From: an uncultured Agathobacter sp.
GTDB lineage: Bacteria > Bacillota > Clostridia > Lachnospirales > Lachnospiraceae
DNA: 40,552 nucleotides
Assembly: GCA_934358675.1 (NCBI GenBank)
Contig: CAKRKX010000010.1
Location: 1 to 40,552 of the forward strand
Reading direction: 5' to 3'
The notes beneath the pieces were generated by a model, which worked only from the letters and a program-made list of their open reading frames with translations, had not been told where the DNA came from and made no database searches. Within the stretch, counting starts at the first letter, position 1. Every line of letters starts with the position of its first letter. Both the position numbers and the translations under genes were made by a program. Of this stretch, positions 17,605 to 27,835 are shown piece by piece.

Positions 17605-18884
17605 TGGAGCATAAAAATATAGTTGCAACAATCTACTTAAAAGACGGTAAGGCGGTTGCATCCATGGAGGATTTCACTCCGGTGGAAGACGTATATCGTC
17701 TTTGCCAGTTATACAATGACAGCGGAATTGATAAGATCATCATCTTTGATCTGTCAACAAGCGATGAGGAACATGAGAAAAATATTCATACGATTGAGAA
17801 CATCAACCGTAATATTGAGATAAAAGTCTGTGCAGGCGGCAACATTAACCGTCTCGAGGATGTTAAGAAATTACTTTATGCCGGATGTCTTCAGGTTATT
17901 TTTAATGCCTCGAAGCCTTCAAGTGTCGGCCTCGCGGGAGAAGCGAGCGCACGCTTCGGCAAAGACCGCATTCTTGTGTCCATCAACAATGTGGATTTCC
18001 TGTTTAAGAATCAGCAGATCATCGAAGATACATTCCATGAAGTTCTGGTGTTAAATCCGTCCATCCTTGATGCACTTGAGAATCTGACTAATATTCCATA
18101 TGTAGTCAATTTACCGGAGTACAATTATGCAGAGATTGTTAATCTCCTGAAACGAGAGAAAATCCGTGGTATTGCCGGTCCGTTTATCAATATGATCGAT
18201 ACGGATATTATGAAGTTAAAGTCCGAATTGTCACAGGAAGGCATCAAGATGGATAACTTCGCACCGGATCTTCACTGGTCGGATCTGAAATTAAATTCGG
18301 ACGGTATGGTTCCGGTTATCGTACAGGACTACCGCACGGATGAAGTGCTGATGCTTGCCTATATGAATGAGGAGGCATTTAACACGACCATCAACATCGG
18401 TAAGATGACCTATTACAGCCGGAGTCGTCAGGAACTTTGGACAAAGGGACTGACTTCCGGACACATTCAGTATGTAAAGTCCTTGACGGCAGACTGTGAT
18501 TTTGATACGATTCTTGCGAAAGTTTCTCAGGTAGGAGTCGCGTGTCACACCGGCAGCCGATCCTGCTTCTTCAACAATATTGTCTGCAAGGAATATGTGG
18601 AGAAGAATCCTTTGAAGGTATTAGAGAGCGTTTATGACATCATCAAGGAGCGCAAGGAACATCCGAAGGACGGCTCTTACACCAACGATCTGTTCGACAA
18701 GGGTATTGACAATATCCTTAAGAAACTGGGTGAGGAGTGCACGGAGATCGTGATCGCAGCCAAGAATCCTGACCGTGAGGAGATTAAGTATGAGATTTCC
18801 GATTTCCTGTATCACTGTATGGTTCTTATGGTGGAAAAAGGCGTCACCTGGGAAGAGATCGCCAATGAACTTGCACAGCGCTAA
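17604..18884 (+). CDS. hisIE: HisIE (phosphoribosyl-AMP cyclohydrolase / phosphoribosyl-ATP diphosphatase) fused to a degenerate HisA/HisF-like barrel
   Basis: A 426-residue fusion. Residues about 1-215 form a HisA/HisF-like TIM barrel: LKDGKAV (12-18), [21 protein letters not shown] (74-94) and GIAGPF. The first catalytic Asp position is Tyr11 and the second, in VSIN, is Asn128, so this half should be inactive. Residues about 225-330 are HisI, with [29 protein letters not shown], and zinc cysteines Cys298, Cys314 and Cys321 (DCDFD and [10 protein letters not shown]). Residues about 340-426 are HisE, with [15 protein letters not shown] and DFLYH. HisI and HisE perform steps 2 and 3 of the pathway. 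True hisA, hisF, hisH and hisC are not in this window. The start shares one base with hisB. Confidence 0.92.
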   Translation: MEHKNIVATIYLKDGKAVASMEDFTPVEDVYRLCQLYNDSGIDKIIIFDLSTSDEEHEKNIHTIENINRNIEIKVCAGGNINRLEDVKKLLYAGCLQVIFNASKPSSVGLAGEASARFGKDRILVSINNVDFLFKNQQIIEDTFHEVLVLNPSILDALENLTNIPYVVNLPEYNYAEIVNLLKREKIRGIAGPFINMIDTDIMKLKSELSQEGIKMDNFAPDLHWSDLKLNSDGMVPVIVQDYRTDEVLMLAYMNEEAFNTTINIGKMTYYSRSRQELWTKGLTSGHIQYVKSLTADCDFDTILAKVSQVGVACHTGSRSCFFNNIVCKEYVEKNPLKVLESVYDIIKERKEHPKDGSYTNDLFDKGIDNILKKLGEECTEIVIAAKNPDREEIKYEISDFLYHCMVLMVEKGVTWEEIANELAQR

Positions 18885-18917
18885 ATATGCTTTGCAAATA
18901 TAATTACGAGGTATATC

Positions 18918-20786
18918 ATGAAAAAACTAGCTTTAAGCGACGAAATTTTAATGCAGATTGAAAAGCCGGCGCGATATATCGGTAATGAATTGAATTCGGT
19001 AGTAAAAGAAAACACATCGCAGATTCGTTTTGCGATGTGTTTTCCTGACGTTTACGAGATTGGTATGTCCCACCTCGGAATTCAGATTCTTTACGATATG
19101 TTCAACCGCCGCGAGGACACCTGGTGTGAGCGTGTATACTCGCCGTGGCCGGATCTTCATAAAGTGATGAAGGAACAGAACATTCCGCTTTTTGGTCTGG
19201 AATCACAGGAACCGATCAAAAATTTTGATTTTATCGGTATCACGCTCCAGTATGAGATGTGTTACACCAATATCTTACAGATCCTTGATCTGGCACAGAT
19301 CCCGCTCCGCGCTACGGATCGTTCGGAGGATGATCCGATCGTACTGGGCGGTGGACCATGCACCTATAACCCGGAGCCGATTGCGGATTTCTTTGACTGT
19401 TTTTACATCGGAGAGGGTGAGACACAGTACGATGCATTCTTAGATCTGTACAAACAGATGAAAGAAAACGGAAGCTATACGAGACAAGCTTTCCTTCGTG
19501 AAGCCTCCAAAATCGAGGGCATTTATGTTCCTCAGTTTTATGAAGTAGGCTACAAAGAGGACGGAACCGTCGCATCATTCATGCCAATTTATGAAGATGT
19601 TCCAGCAAAGGTAAAGAAACAGGTAGATATGGATCTGACCGGTTCCGTCTATCCGGAGAAGCCGATCGTTCCGTTTATCAAGGCAACACAGGACCGTGTT
19701 GTACTTGAAATCCAGCGTGGCTGTATCCGCGGCTGTCGTTTCTGTCAGGCGGGGATGATCTACCGCCCAAACCGTGAGAAAGACGTTGAACGTCTCAAAG
19801 ATCTCGCGCGCAAAATGATTGCGGCAACCGGACATGAGGAGATTTCCTTAAGCTCTTTGAGTTCATCCGATTATTCGCAGCTTGAAGAACTGATAAACTT
19901 CCTGATTGATGAGTGTGGCAAAAAGAAGATCAATATATCCCTGCCGTCTCTTCGAATTGACGCTTTTTCCCTTGATATCATGCAGAAAGTACAGGATATT
20001 AAGAAAAGCAGTTTAACCTTTGCACCGGAGGCCGGTTCGCAGAGACTGCGTAACGTCATCAACAAAGGACTTACGATCGACAATATCTTAGACGGCTCGA
20101 AACAGGCGTTTGAAGGCGGCTGGAACAAGGTAAAGCTGTACTTTATGCTTGGACTGCCAACTGAGACGGAAGAAGATATGCGTGCGATTCCGGAACTTGC
20201 CAATGAGATTGCTGCTTTGTATTACGATACGGTTCCGAAGGAGAAACGTAACGGCAAGTGCCAGATTACGATCAGTACTTCCTTCTTTGTACCGAAGCCG
20301 TTTACACCGTTCCAGTGGGCGACGATGCTTGATCCGGGCGATTATCTCGGCCGGGCGAAGATTGTCAATGACCATGTGAAGGAACAGCTCAATCACAAGA
20401 GTATCCGTTACAACTGGCATGAAGCGGATGTCACGGTCCTTGAGGGCGTGCTTGCACGAGGCGACCGTAAGCTTTCCGATGCGATCGAATATGTATATAA
20501 TCATGGCGGGCTTTTTGATGCCTGGTCGGATTTCTTCAACTATGATCTGTGGCTTGAGGCTTTTGATGCCTGTGGCATTGATATTAATTTTTATACGAAA
20601 CGTGTGCGAAGCGATGATGAGATCTTCCCGTGGGATTTCATTGACGTCGGAGTATCGCGCGAATTTTTGCTCCGTGAATGGAAGACGGCATTAACCGAGA
20701 CGGTTACGCCAAACTGCCGCATGCGTTGTTCGGGATGCGGTGCAAAACAGTACGGAGGAGGTGTCTGCTTTGAAGATAAGAATTAA
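18918..20786 (+). CDS. B12-binding-domain radical SAM protein, TIGR03960 type
   Basis: A 622-residue protein. The N-terminal half (about 1-230) resembles a B12-binding domain of the kind with PDVYEIGMSHLGIQILY and LGGGPCTYNPEPIADFFD. The radical SAM motif is Cys269-x3-Cys273-x2-Cys276 in IQRGCIRGCRFCQAGMIYRP. The C-terminal tail is Cys-rich (CRMRCSGCGAK and GGGVCF). It overlaps and is coupled to a DUF2344 gene, an arrangement seen across Firmicutes and placed next to RNase G and ribosomal genes. Function is not established; a translation or tRNA-related role is only suggested by neighbours. Confidence 0.88.
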   Translation: MKKLALSDEILMQIEKPARYIGNELNSVVKENTSQIRFAMCFPDVYEIGMSHLGIQILYDMFNRREDTWCERVYSPWPDLHKVMKEQNIPLFGLESQEPIKNFDFIGITLQYEMCYTNILQILDLAQIPLRATDRSEDDPIVLGGGPCTYNPEPIADFFDCFYIGEGETQYDAFLDLYKQMKENGSYTRQAFLREASKIEGIYVPQFYEVGYKEDGTVASFMPIYEDVPAKVKKQVDMDLTGSVYPEKPIVPFIKATQDRVVLEIQRGCIRGCRFCQAGMIYRPNREKDVERLKDLARKMIAATGHEEISLSSLSSSDYSQLEELINFLIDECGKKKINISLPSLRIDAFSLDIMQKVQDIKKSSLTFAPEAGSQRLRNVINKGLTIDNILDGSKQAFEGGWNKVKLYFMLGLPTETEEDMRAIPELANEIAALYYDTVPKEKRNGKCQITISTSFFVPKPFTPFQWATMLDPGDYLGRAKIVNDHVKEQLNHKSIRYNWHEADVTVLEGVLARGDRKLSDAIEYVYNHGGLFDAWSDFFNYDLWLEAFDACGIDINFYTKRVRSDDEIFPWDFIDVGVSREFLLREWKTALTETVTPNCRMRCSGCGAKQYGGGVCFEDKN

Positions 20787-21489
20787 ATTCCGCAAATGGG
20801 GTGTTATGAAGTTTATCGGACACCTTGATATGATGCGCTATTTCCAGAAGGCAGTACGCCGCGCCAACATTGCCATCCGTTATTCGGAAGGGTATTCGCC
20901 GCATCAGATCATGTCGTTTGCCGCACCGCTCGGTGTCGGAATTACAAGCGATGGCGAATATTTCGATATTGAAGTGGATTCCACGCTCTCTTCCAAGGAG
21001 AGTATCGCGGCATTCAACGCGACCATGGTGGACGGTGTGGAAGTGGTTTCTTATGTGAAGCTTCCGGATCGCGCCAAGACGGCGATGTCCATTGTTGCGG
21101 CTGCCGATTACCGCCTGACATACAAAGAAGGCTATGAAAGTCCTTATACCGCCGCAGAATGGCAGAATGTGATCGAACGTGAATTTGTTCAGGCGGAAAG
21201 TTTTAACATCATTAAGAAGACGAAAAAAAGCGAACGTGAAGTGGATTTAAAACCACTTGTATATGAGATTCGTGCTGAAGAATTTGACGGATCACCGGCA
21301 ATTTTCCTTAAAGTTTCAACCGGAAGCGTCGACAATATCAAGCCGGAACTTGTGCTTGCATCCCTCTATGAGCGATGTGGGCTTACTTACAACGAGAATG
21401 CGATCCAGATCCATCGTTGCGAAGTCTATGCGCGCGATGAACAGGAACAACTGATTCCGCTGGATGCAATGGGAGAGGAAATTATTTAA
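20770..21489 (+). CDS. TIGR03936 / DUF2344 family protein
   Basis: The start is placed at TTG 20770, eight bases after GGAGGAGG; an in-frame GTG at 20740 has no ribosome site. This gives 239 residues beginning LKIRIKFRKWGVMKFIGHLDMMRYFQKAVRR, the signature of the family, followed by EGYSPHQIMSFAAPLGVG. It overlaps the end of the radical SAM gene by 17 bases, so the two products probably act together. In some bacteria this domain is fused to the radical SAM protein, which supports a joint role. Reaction unknown. Confidence 0.87.
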   Translation: MKIRIKFRKWGVMKFIGHLDMMRYFQKAVRRANIAIRYSEGYSPHQIMSFAAPLGVGITSDGEYFDIEVDSTLSSKESIAAFNATMVDGVEVVSYVKLPDRAKTAMSIVAAADYRLTYKEGYESPYTAAEWQNVIEREFVQAESFNIIKKTKKSEREVDLKPLVYEIRAEEFDGSPAIFLKVSTGSVDNIKPELVLASLYERCGLTYNENAIQIHRCEVYARDEQEQLIPLDAMGEEII

Positions 21490-21490
21490 A

Positions 21491-22684
21491 ATGAACCGCC
21501 TGGTGATTACTGCGATCGAGCACAACAAGAAAGAATATACCGCCTATCTGGTGATGAGTGAGCAAAGGAAACTGCTTGATGTACAGTTGTTTGAACCGGA
21601 AGATCAGACGCTGCTTGATCATATTTATGTAGGTTTTGTTGAACGGATCATTCCTAATATTCAGGCGGCATTTGTCCGGATTGCAAATGGTCAGAAATGT
21701 TATCTGCCACTTAGTGATCTGCAGGCGCCGATCTATGCGAAAAAGCAGTCCGATACGAAGATTCTCTGTGAGGGCGATGAAATCATTGTACAGGTGACAA
21801 GGGATGCGGTCAAAACGAAGGACCCGGTTGTCAGCACAAAGCTGACGCTTCACGGACATTACTGTTTCCTGACGACAGCAAACACGGCGCTTGGCACGTC
21901 TAAAAAGATTACCGGTACTCGTGCGGAGGAACTGCTTACCCTGGTAAAAGAGTGCTGTGAGGGACACGAGACGGAAGGATACGGACTCGTATTCCGCACA
22001 AACGCAGCTTCGGTCGATGTGAAGGCACTTTGCGAAGACATTGCCGAAGTACAGGAAAGCTATTGGAAACTGATGCAGACCGGTGTACACGAAACCGCCG
22101 GTTCGTTGCTTTACCGGAATATTCCGGGATACCTTGCGCGGTTAAAGGCGCAGGATCTCTCACAGATCGACCGCATCGACACGGATCGTGAGACCTTATA
22201 TGAAGAGATTGCCGGCTATCTGCCGCAACTGAGCGAGAATGGGCTTTTAAAGCTGTATAAAGATGATGCCGTCAGTTTGTCCACCCTGTATCATATCCGT
22301 GGTAATATGGAGGAATTATTAAGCCAAAAGGTATGGCTTGCCTCCGGTGCCAACATTATCATCGAATCACTTGAGACCATGACGGTGATCGATGTCAACA
22401 GCGGCAAAAACCAGTCCCGAAAAGAGGATGCGATCTTTGCGATCAATCTTGAAGCTGCAAGAGAAATTGCACGGCAGCTTAGGCTACGCAATATTTCCGG
22501 CATGATCATCGTGGACTTTATCAACTTAAAGTCACAGGAGCAGAAGGATCAGTTGATCGCATGTATCAAACAGGAACTGAAAAAAGATACCGTTTCTGCG
22601 AATTTTATTGATATTACAAAGCTTGGACTCGTTGAACTGACACGTAAGAAGGTGTACAAATCCTTACGCGAAATTTTACAATAA
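21491..22684 (+). CDS. rng: Ribonuclease G/E family endoribonuclease
   Basis: The start is ATG 21491 after GGGAGAGG. The 397 residues hold an N-terminal S1 domain (about 35-120, with GFVERIIPNIQAAFV) and the DNase I-like catalytic core with Asp301 in TVIDVNSGKN and Asp342 in IIVDFINLKS, matching the magnesium aspartates of RNase E. The protein stops just after TRKKVYKSLREIL, so the zinc-link CPxCxG segment that joins RNase E/G dimers in Escherichia coli is missing. It probably trims 16S rRNA or tRNA precursors and mRNAs. It lies next to rplU-rpmA, a common linkage. Confidence 0.92.
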   Translation: MNRLVITAIEHNKKEYTAYLVMSEQRKLLDVQLFEPEDQTLLDHIYVGFVERIIPNIQAAFVRIANGQKCYLPLSDLQAPIYAKKQSDTKILCEGDEIIVQVTRDAVKTKDPVVSTKLTLHGHYCFLTTANTALGTSKKITGTRAEELLTLVKECCEGHETEGYGLVFRTNAASVDVKALCEDIAEVQESYWKLMQTGVHETAGSLLYRNIPGYLARLKAQDLSQIDRIDTDRETLYEEIAGYLPQLSENGLLKLYKDDAVSLSTLYHIRGNMEELLSQKVWLASGANIIIESLETMTVIDVNSGKNQSRKEDAIFAINLEAAREIARQLRLRNISGMIIVDFINLKSQEQKDQLIACIKQELKKDTVSANFIDITKLGLVELTRKKVYKSLREILQ

Positions 22685-22700
22685 ATTCGGACAAAAAGTA

Positions 22701-22729
22701 TTGACGATTCGATAAGAGTATGCTAGTAT
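22701..22729 (+). promoter_or_regulatory. Promoter of the rplU-prp-rpmA operon, extended -10
   Basis: TTGACG (22701-22706), 17 bases, then TGC-TAGTAT with -10 at 22724-22729. The TG dinucleotide at 22721-22722 makes an extended -10 element. An inverted repeat GAGTAT/ATACTC straddles the -10 box. Confidence 0.7.
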
Positions 22730-22745
22730 ACTCTAGTATGCCGCA

Positions 22746-22793
22746 CAGTGAGGTAGAAGTTTTGCTTTTTCTAAAAGGAAAACACCGTAACTG
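22746..22793 (+). promoter_or_regulatory. Probable ribosomal protein L21 leader hairpin
   Basis: A long irregular stem can be drawn from nested pairs: CAGT (22746-22749) with ACTG (22790-22793), GGT with ACC, GTTTT (22759-22763) with AAAAC (22779-22783) and CTTTT (22765-22769) with AAAAG (22773-22777), closed by a TCT loop. It lies in the 90-base untranslated leader of rplU, between its promoter and ribosome site. Autoregulatory L21 leaders are known in Firmicutes. Identity with that Rfam family is inferred from place and shape only. Confidence 0.5.
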
Positions 22794-22821
22794 GCGAGTA
22801 ATGATAAATAGGAGGTGCCAT

Positions 22822-23130
22822 ATGTACGCAATTATAGCAACAGGTGGTAAACAGTACAAAGTATCCGAAGGCGATATCATTACCATTGAAAAGCTTGGAG
22901 TTGAGGCTGGTGAGAAGGTTACTTTTGATCAGGTATTAGCAGTTTCTGGCGACGAGATGAAGGTTGGAAATCCAACTGTAGCCGGAGCAACTGTTGAGGC
23001 TTCTGTCGTTAAAGAGGGCAGAGGTAAGAAAGTAATCGTTTACAAGTACAAGAGAAAAACCGGTTATCACAAGAAGAACGGTCACAGACAGGCGTTCACC
23101 CAGGTTAAGATTGAAAAGATTAATGGATAA
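22822..23130 (+). CDS. rplU: 50S ribosomal protein L21
   Basis: The start is ATG 22822 after AGGAGG. The frame stays open upstream to 22720, but that part lies in the leader and shows no L21 similarity. The 102 residues begin [18 protein letters not shown] and end in [22 protein letters not shown], both canonical. It binds 23S rRNA in the large subunit. Confidence 0.97.
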   Translation: MYAIIATGGKQYKVSEGDIITIEKLGVEAGEKVTFDQVLAVSGDEMKVGNPTVAGATVEASVVKEGRGKKVIVYKYKRKTGYHKKNGHRQAFTQVKIEKING

Positions 23131-23147
23131 TCGATAGGAATTGTTAT

Positions 23148-23474
23148 ATGATTACTATAACGATTTATCAGAATCATGAGGATGTGACGGGATTTCGCTG
23201 CATCGGTCATTCGGGATATGCAGAGAGTGGAAGTGATATTATCTGTGCAGGGGTTTCGGCTCTTGTGATCAATACGATCAATTCCATTGATGCATTTACA
23301 ACTTCAACGTTTCAGATTGATACGGAAGAAGAATCCGGACTGATTGATTTTACATTCGAAAGTGATGCGGATCACGATGCGCAGCTTCTTGTAAAATCCA
23401 TGATTCTGGGCTTAAAAGGAATACAAAATGACTATGGGAATGAGTTTATCATTCTTGATTTCAAGGAGGTGTAA
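23148..23474 (+). CDS. prp: Ribosomal-processing cysteine protease Prp
   Basis: A 108-residue protease located between L21 and L27, as is usual in Firmicutes. Catalytic His21 and Cys33 lie in GHSGYAESGSDIICAGVSAL. It removes the short N-terminal extension of L27, and the L27 encoded just downstream carries that extension. Length and residues match the family. Confidence 0.94.
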   Translation: MITITIYQNHEDVTGFRCIGHSGYAESGSDIICAGVSALVINTINSIDAFTTSTFQIDTEEESGLIDFTFESDADHDAQLLVKSMILGLKGIQNDYGNEFIILDFKEV

Positions 23475-23477
23475 GAC

Positions 23478-23765
23478 ATGTTAAATATGAACCTTCAGTT
23501 TTTCGCTCATAAAAAGGGAGTTGGTTCTACAAAGAACGGCCGTGATTCCGAGTCCAAGAGATTAGGAGCTAAGAGAGCAGACGGACAGTTCGTAAAGGCT
23601 GGAAACATTCTTTACAGACAGCGTGGTACCAAGATTCGTCCAGGTGTGAACGTAGGTATCGGCGGAGATGATACATTATTCGCATTAGTAGATGGTGTAT
23701 TAAGATTCGAGAGAGTTGGAAAAGACAAGAAGCAGGCTTCTGTATATCCAGTAGATAACCAGTAG
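23478..23765 (+). CDS. rpmA: 50S ribosomal protein L27 with cleavable N-terminal extension
   Basis: A 95-residue protein. Residues 1-10, [10 protein letters not shown], are the Prp-cleaved leader, with cleavage expected before [14 protein letters not shown], so the mature N terminus reaches the peptidyl transferase centre. Codons are strongly biased, as expected for high expression. It ends the operon; a terminator follows seven bases later. Confidence 0.97.
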   Translation: MLNMNLQFFAHKKGVGSTKNGRDSESKRLGAKRADGQFVKAGNILYRQRGTKIRPGVNVGIGGDDTLFALVDGVLRFERVGKDKKQASVYPVDNQ

Positions 23766-23771
23766 TAAAAA

Positions 23772-23801
23772 CCCCCGACTGATTTTAGCCGGGGGATTTT
23801 T
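23772..23801 (+). terminator. Rho-independent terminator after rpmA
   Basis: CCCCCG (23772-23777) pairs with CGGGGG (23790-23795), with partial pairing inside the loop, followed by ATTTTT. A GC-only stem base and T-run make this a strong terminator that isolates the ribosomal operon from obgE. Confidence 0.88.
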
Positions 23802-23805
23802 GTAA

Positions 23806-25110
<1,305 letters not shown>

Positions 25111-25122
25111 GAGGACGATACT

Positions 25123-25413
25123 ATGAACAGCAAGCAGCGTGCTTATCTTGGAAGCCTTGCAAGCTCCATTGATCCGATCTTTCAGATCGGAAAAGCATCT
25201 CTGACGCCGGAAATCATTGAGGCGCTTGATGCAGCAATTGAAAAAAGAGAGCTGATCAAAGTATCGGTTCTTAAAAATTGTATTGATGATCCCAAAGAGA
25301 TTGCCAATGTGATCGCAGAGCGTACACACAGTACAGTTGTCAAAGTCATCGGTAAGAAGATGATTTTCTACCGTCCGGCAAAGAAGAATCCAAAGATCAA
25401 ATTACCGGAATAA
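25123..25413 (+). CDS. yhbY: YhbY family RNA-binding protein (CRM domain)
   Basis: A 96-residue protein consisting of one CRM domain. NSKQRAYLGSLASSIDPIFQIGKASLTPEII at the N terminus and GKKMIFYRPAK near the C terminus are typical. Homologues associate with pre-50S particles. It is placed between obgE and nadD as in many Firmicutes. Confidence 0.93.
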   Translation: MNSKQRAYLGSLASSIDPIFQIGKASLTPEIIEALDAAIEKRELIKVSVLKNCIDDPKEIANVIAERTHSTVVKVIGKKMIFYRPAKKNPKIKLPE

Positions 25414-25418
25414 AGCCT

Positions 25419-26021
25419 ATGAAGATTGGAATTTTAGGAGGATCGTTTGATCCGATCCATAACGGACATATTCATATGGCTTTAGCTGCATGTGAGAAAT
25501 TCGCATTGGATCAGGTATGGCTCATTCCTGCGGGACATTCTCCGAATAAGGACGAGAAGTACATGACATCTGCTGAGCATCGTTTTCGCATGTGCGAACT
25601 GGCGTCAAAGGCAGATCCAAGACTTCGCGTTTCCCGCGTGGAAATTGATTCCGATGAGCGAAGTTTCACTTATCGGACGCTTCAGATCTTAAATGAAGAG
25701 CATCCGGAGAACCGTTTCTATTTTATCATGGGTGGCGATTCTTTGGATTACTTTGATCGCTGGGTGTATCCGGAGATCATCACAAAGCTTTGTACTATTC
25801 TGGTCATGCCGCGCAAGCCGTACAACAGTGCATCTTTAGCGGACAAGATACAGAAACTGAATGAACTTTATTCTGCGGATATCCGATTGATCGACGCAGA
25901 AGAGTATCCGGTTTCCTCAACGGAGATCCGGACACACTTATTGGATCATACACCCGTGGAAAAAGACTTCCCAGATGGCGTGCTCGCCTATATCCGCGAG
26001 CGTCATTTATACACCGAATAA
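25419..26021 (+). CDS. nadD: Nicotinate-nucleotide adenylyltransferase
   Basis: Makes deamido-NAD from nicotinate mononucleotide and ATP. It has the nucleotidyltransferase motif ILGGSFDPIHNGHIHMA with the HxGH element at residues 15-18, FIMGGDSLDYFDRW in the middle, and VSSTEIRTHL as the second ATP motif. Its 200 residues are the normal length. It starts five bases after yhbY, with ribosome site and start tightly packed. Confidence 0.95.
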   Translation: MKIGILGGSFDPIHNGHIHMALAACEKFALDQVWLIPAGHSPNKDEKYMTSAEHRFRMCELASKADPRLRVSRVEIDSDERSFTYRTLQILNEEHPENRFYFIMGGDSLDYFDRWVYPEIITKLCTILVMPRKPYNSASLADKIQKLNELYSADIRLIDAEEYPVSSTEIRTHLLDHTPVEKDFPDGVLAYIRERHLYTE

Positions 26022-26041
26022 CATCTTTGTTGGAGCTGATT

Positions 26042-26629
26042 ATGGAACAAAATGAAATTCGTAAAAAGTTAAAAAAATCACTGGATAAGGACCGTTACGA
26101 GCACACCATGGGTGTCATGTATACTGCGGGCTGTCTGGCTATGGCAAATCACTATCCTATGGAAAAAGCGATGCTTGCCGGACTTTTACATGATTGCGCA
26201 AAGTGTCTTCCGACGGCCGAGAAAATCCGGCTCTGTGAAGATCATCACATTCTGATGACACAGATCGAGCTGGATAATCCTGGACTTCTCCATGCGAAAG
26301 CCGGCATGGCTTTGGCAGAAGAGCAATATGGAGTTACCGATCCGGATATACTCCATGCGATTAAGGTGCACACAACCGGCGAGCCGGACATGAGTATCCT
26401 TGACAAAATCATTTATATTGCAGATTATATTGAACCTTTGCGCAAAGAAGCACCGCATCTTGAGGAGATTCGTGAGATTGCATTTCACGACTTAAATCAG
26501 GGCGTTGCGGAAATACTCTACGACACACTACATTATCTTAGCGGTCGCAAAGGCTCGATTGATCCGACAACACAGTTAACTTATGAGTTTTATAAGCAGT
26601 TTGGAAAGGAGCAACCATGGAAACATTAG
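26042..26629 (+). CDS. yqeK: HD-domain hydrolase YqeK (diadenosine tetraphosphatase type)
   Basis: The start is ATG 26042, with TTGGAG seven bases upstream; an in-frame TTG at 26027 is less likely. The 195 residues form an HD domain with His21 and the His50-Asp51 pair (LLHDCAK). IKVHTTGEPDMSILDKIIYIADYIEP is a family block. YqeK proteins hydrolyse Ap4A symmetrically. The end overlaps rsfS by 13 bases. The order nadD-yqeK-rsfS is standard in Firmicutes. Confidence 0.93.
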   Translation: MEQNEIRKKLKKSLDKDRYEHTMGVMYTAGCLAMANHYPMEKAMLAGLLHDCAKCLPTAEKIRLCEDHHILMTQIELDNPGLLHAKAGMALAEEQYGVTDPDILHAIKVHTTGEPDMSILDKIIYIADYIEPLRKEAPHLEEIREIAFHDLNQGVAEILYDTLHYLSGRKGSIDPTTQLTYEFYKQFGKEQPWKH

Positions 26630-26955
26630 ATATTGTAAAGGCAGCGGTTGCAGCGCTGGAAGATAAGAAAGCAGAAGATATCACTGTAATCGATATTGCG
26701 GGTGTATCCTCGATCGCTGATTATTTTATTATCGCAAACGGAAGTAACCAGAACCAGTTGACCGCGATGCAGGATGCAGTTGACGAAGCGTTATATAAAG
26801 CCGGTCTGCATGCAAAGCAGATCGAAGGTAACAATCAGTCAACCTGGATTCTGATGGATTATCAGGATATTATCGTTCATCTTTTTTCAAAAGAGGATCG
26901 TTTATTCTATGACCTCGAAAGAATCTGGAGAGACGGAAAAATCGTGGAACTTTAA
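26617..26955 (+). CDS. rsfS: Ribosomal silencing factor RsfS
   Basis: A 112-residue protein that binds L14 and blocks subunit joining under starvation. The stretch DITVIDIAGVSSIADYFIIANGSNQNQL and the end STWILMDYQDIIVHLFSKEDRLFYDLERIW are diagnostic. Its ribosome site AAGGAG lies within the yqeK end. It is the last gene of the obg-rsfS run. Confidence 0.96.
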   Translation: METLDIVKAAVAALEDKKAEDITVIDIAGVSSIADYFIIANGSNQNQLTAMQDAVDEALYKAGLHAKQIEGNNQSTWILMDYQDIIVHLFSKEDRLFYDLERIWRDGKIVEL

Positions 26956-26970
26956 TCGTTTTCATTTTTA

Positions 26971-27009
26971 CAACAGCCCCGGAGCAATCGCTTCGGGGCT
27001 GTTGTTTTG
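26971..27009 (+). terminator. Rho-independent terminator after rsfS
   Basis: CAACAGCCCCGGAG (26971-26984) pairs with CTTCGGGGCTGTTG (26991-27004) apart from one G-T pair, loop CAATCG, followed by TTTTG. On the opposite strand no T-run follows, so it serves rsfS and not the convergent lexA. Confidence 0.88.
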
Positions 27010-27060
27010 TTATATCTTTTCTAAACTGCTTAAACTTATGCGATACACAAGGCGCAAAAA

Positions 27061-27678
27061 TTAAGGAAACAGACGAAAAACGCCAAATACTTTACCAAGG
27101 ATCTTACAATCCGGAACAATGATCGGGTCCATGGAATCGTTCTCCGGCTGAAGACGGATATGTCCATCTTCCTTGTAAAAGGTCTTAACCGTTGCGGAAT
27201 CATCCACCAATGCAACAACCATTTCTCCGTTGTGCGCAGATTCGCATTTCTCAACCAGAATATTATCACCGTCAAAGATTCCGGCATTGATCATACTTTC
27301 TCCCTGTACACGAAGCATAAAGGACTCTGCATTCGGCATAAACTCTGCCGGAATCGGAAAGTAAGAATCAATATTCTCCACCGCAAGAATCGGCTGACCG
27401 GCTGCAACACGTCCGATCATCGGTACATTTACCACTTCACGTCTTGTCAGGTTGAAGTTGTCATCAACGATTTCAATTGCACGAGGCTTGGTTGGATCAC
27501 GACGGATATACCCGTTCTTCTCAAGTGTCTCAAGATGAGAGTGTACGGAAGAGGTTGATTTCAGTTTAACAGCCTCACAGATATCACGAACCGTAGGCGG
27601 ATATCCTTTATTTAAAATTTCTGTCTTGATATATTCCAAAATTTCTCTCTGCTTATCGCTGATCTTACCATATGCCAT
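27061..27678 (-). CDS. lexA: SOS repressor LexA
   Basis: The start is ATG 27678 after GGAGGG; the frame extends ten codons further up without a ribosome site. The 205 residues have an N-terminal winged helix ([11 protein letters not shown] to EKNGYIRRD, 7-61) and a C-terminal S24 protease domain. The autocleavage site is Ala93-Gly94 in [11 protein letters not shown]. The catalytic pair is Ser128 (QGESMIN) and Lys165 (SATVKTF). It represses SOS genes until RecA-stimulated self-cleavage. It diverges from a LysM membrane protein across a region with three LexA-type boxes, which implies autoregulation. Confidence 0.96.
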   Translation of the reverse strand: MAYGKISDKQREILEYIKTEILNKGYPPTVRDICEAVKLKSTSSVHSHLETLEKNGYIRRDPTKPRAIEIVDDNFNLTRREVVNVPMIGRVAAGQPILAVENIDSYFPIPAEFMPNAESFMLRVQGESMINAGIFDGDNILVEKCESAHNGEMVVALVDDSATVKTFYKEDGHIRLQPENDSMDPIIVPDCKILGKVFGVFRLFP

Positions 27679-27813
27679 AAGTATTCCCTCCATATATTCA
27701 CATTTCAATTTCGTTAAAAGATAACAGTTTGAACTATTTCAGACATTCCGCTTCTGCTATCGTTCTTAAAATCAGTGTATCATATGTGTCAACAAAAAGC
27801 AAACATATATTCT

Positions 27814-27827
27814 CGAAAATTTGTTCG
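27814..27827. promoter_or_regulatory. LexA box 1
   Basis: CGAAAATTTGTTCG fits the Gram-positive LexA pattern CGAAC-N4-GTTCG with one change in the left arm. It lies just upstream of the -35 box of the yneA-like gene, on the side nearer to lexA. Confidence 0.65.
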
Positions 27828-27835
27828 ATTTTCTA

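Noticed and set aside
18885..18917. Promoter for the radical SAM gene at TATAAT 18899-18904
   Set aside because: The only -35 candidate, TTGCAC at 18871, is 22 bases away; read-through from the his genes is as likely.
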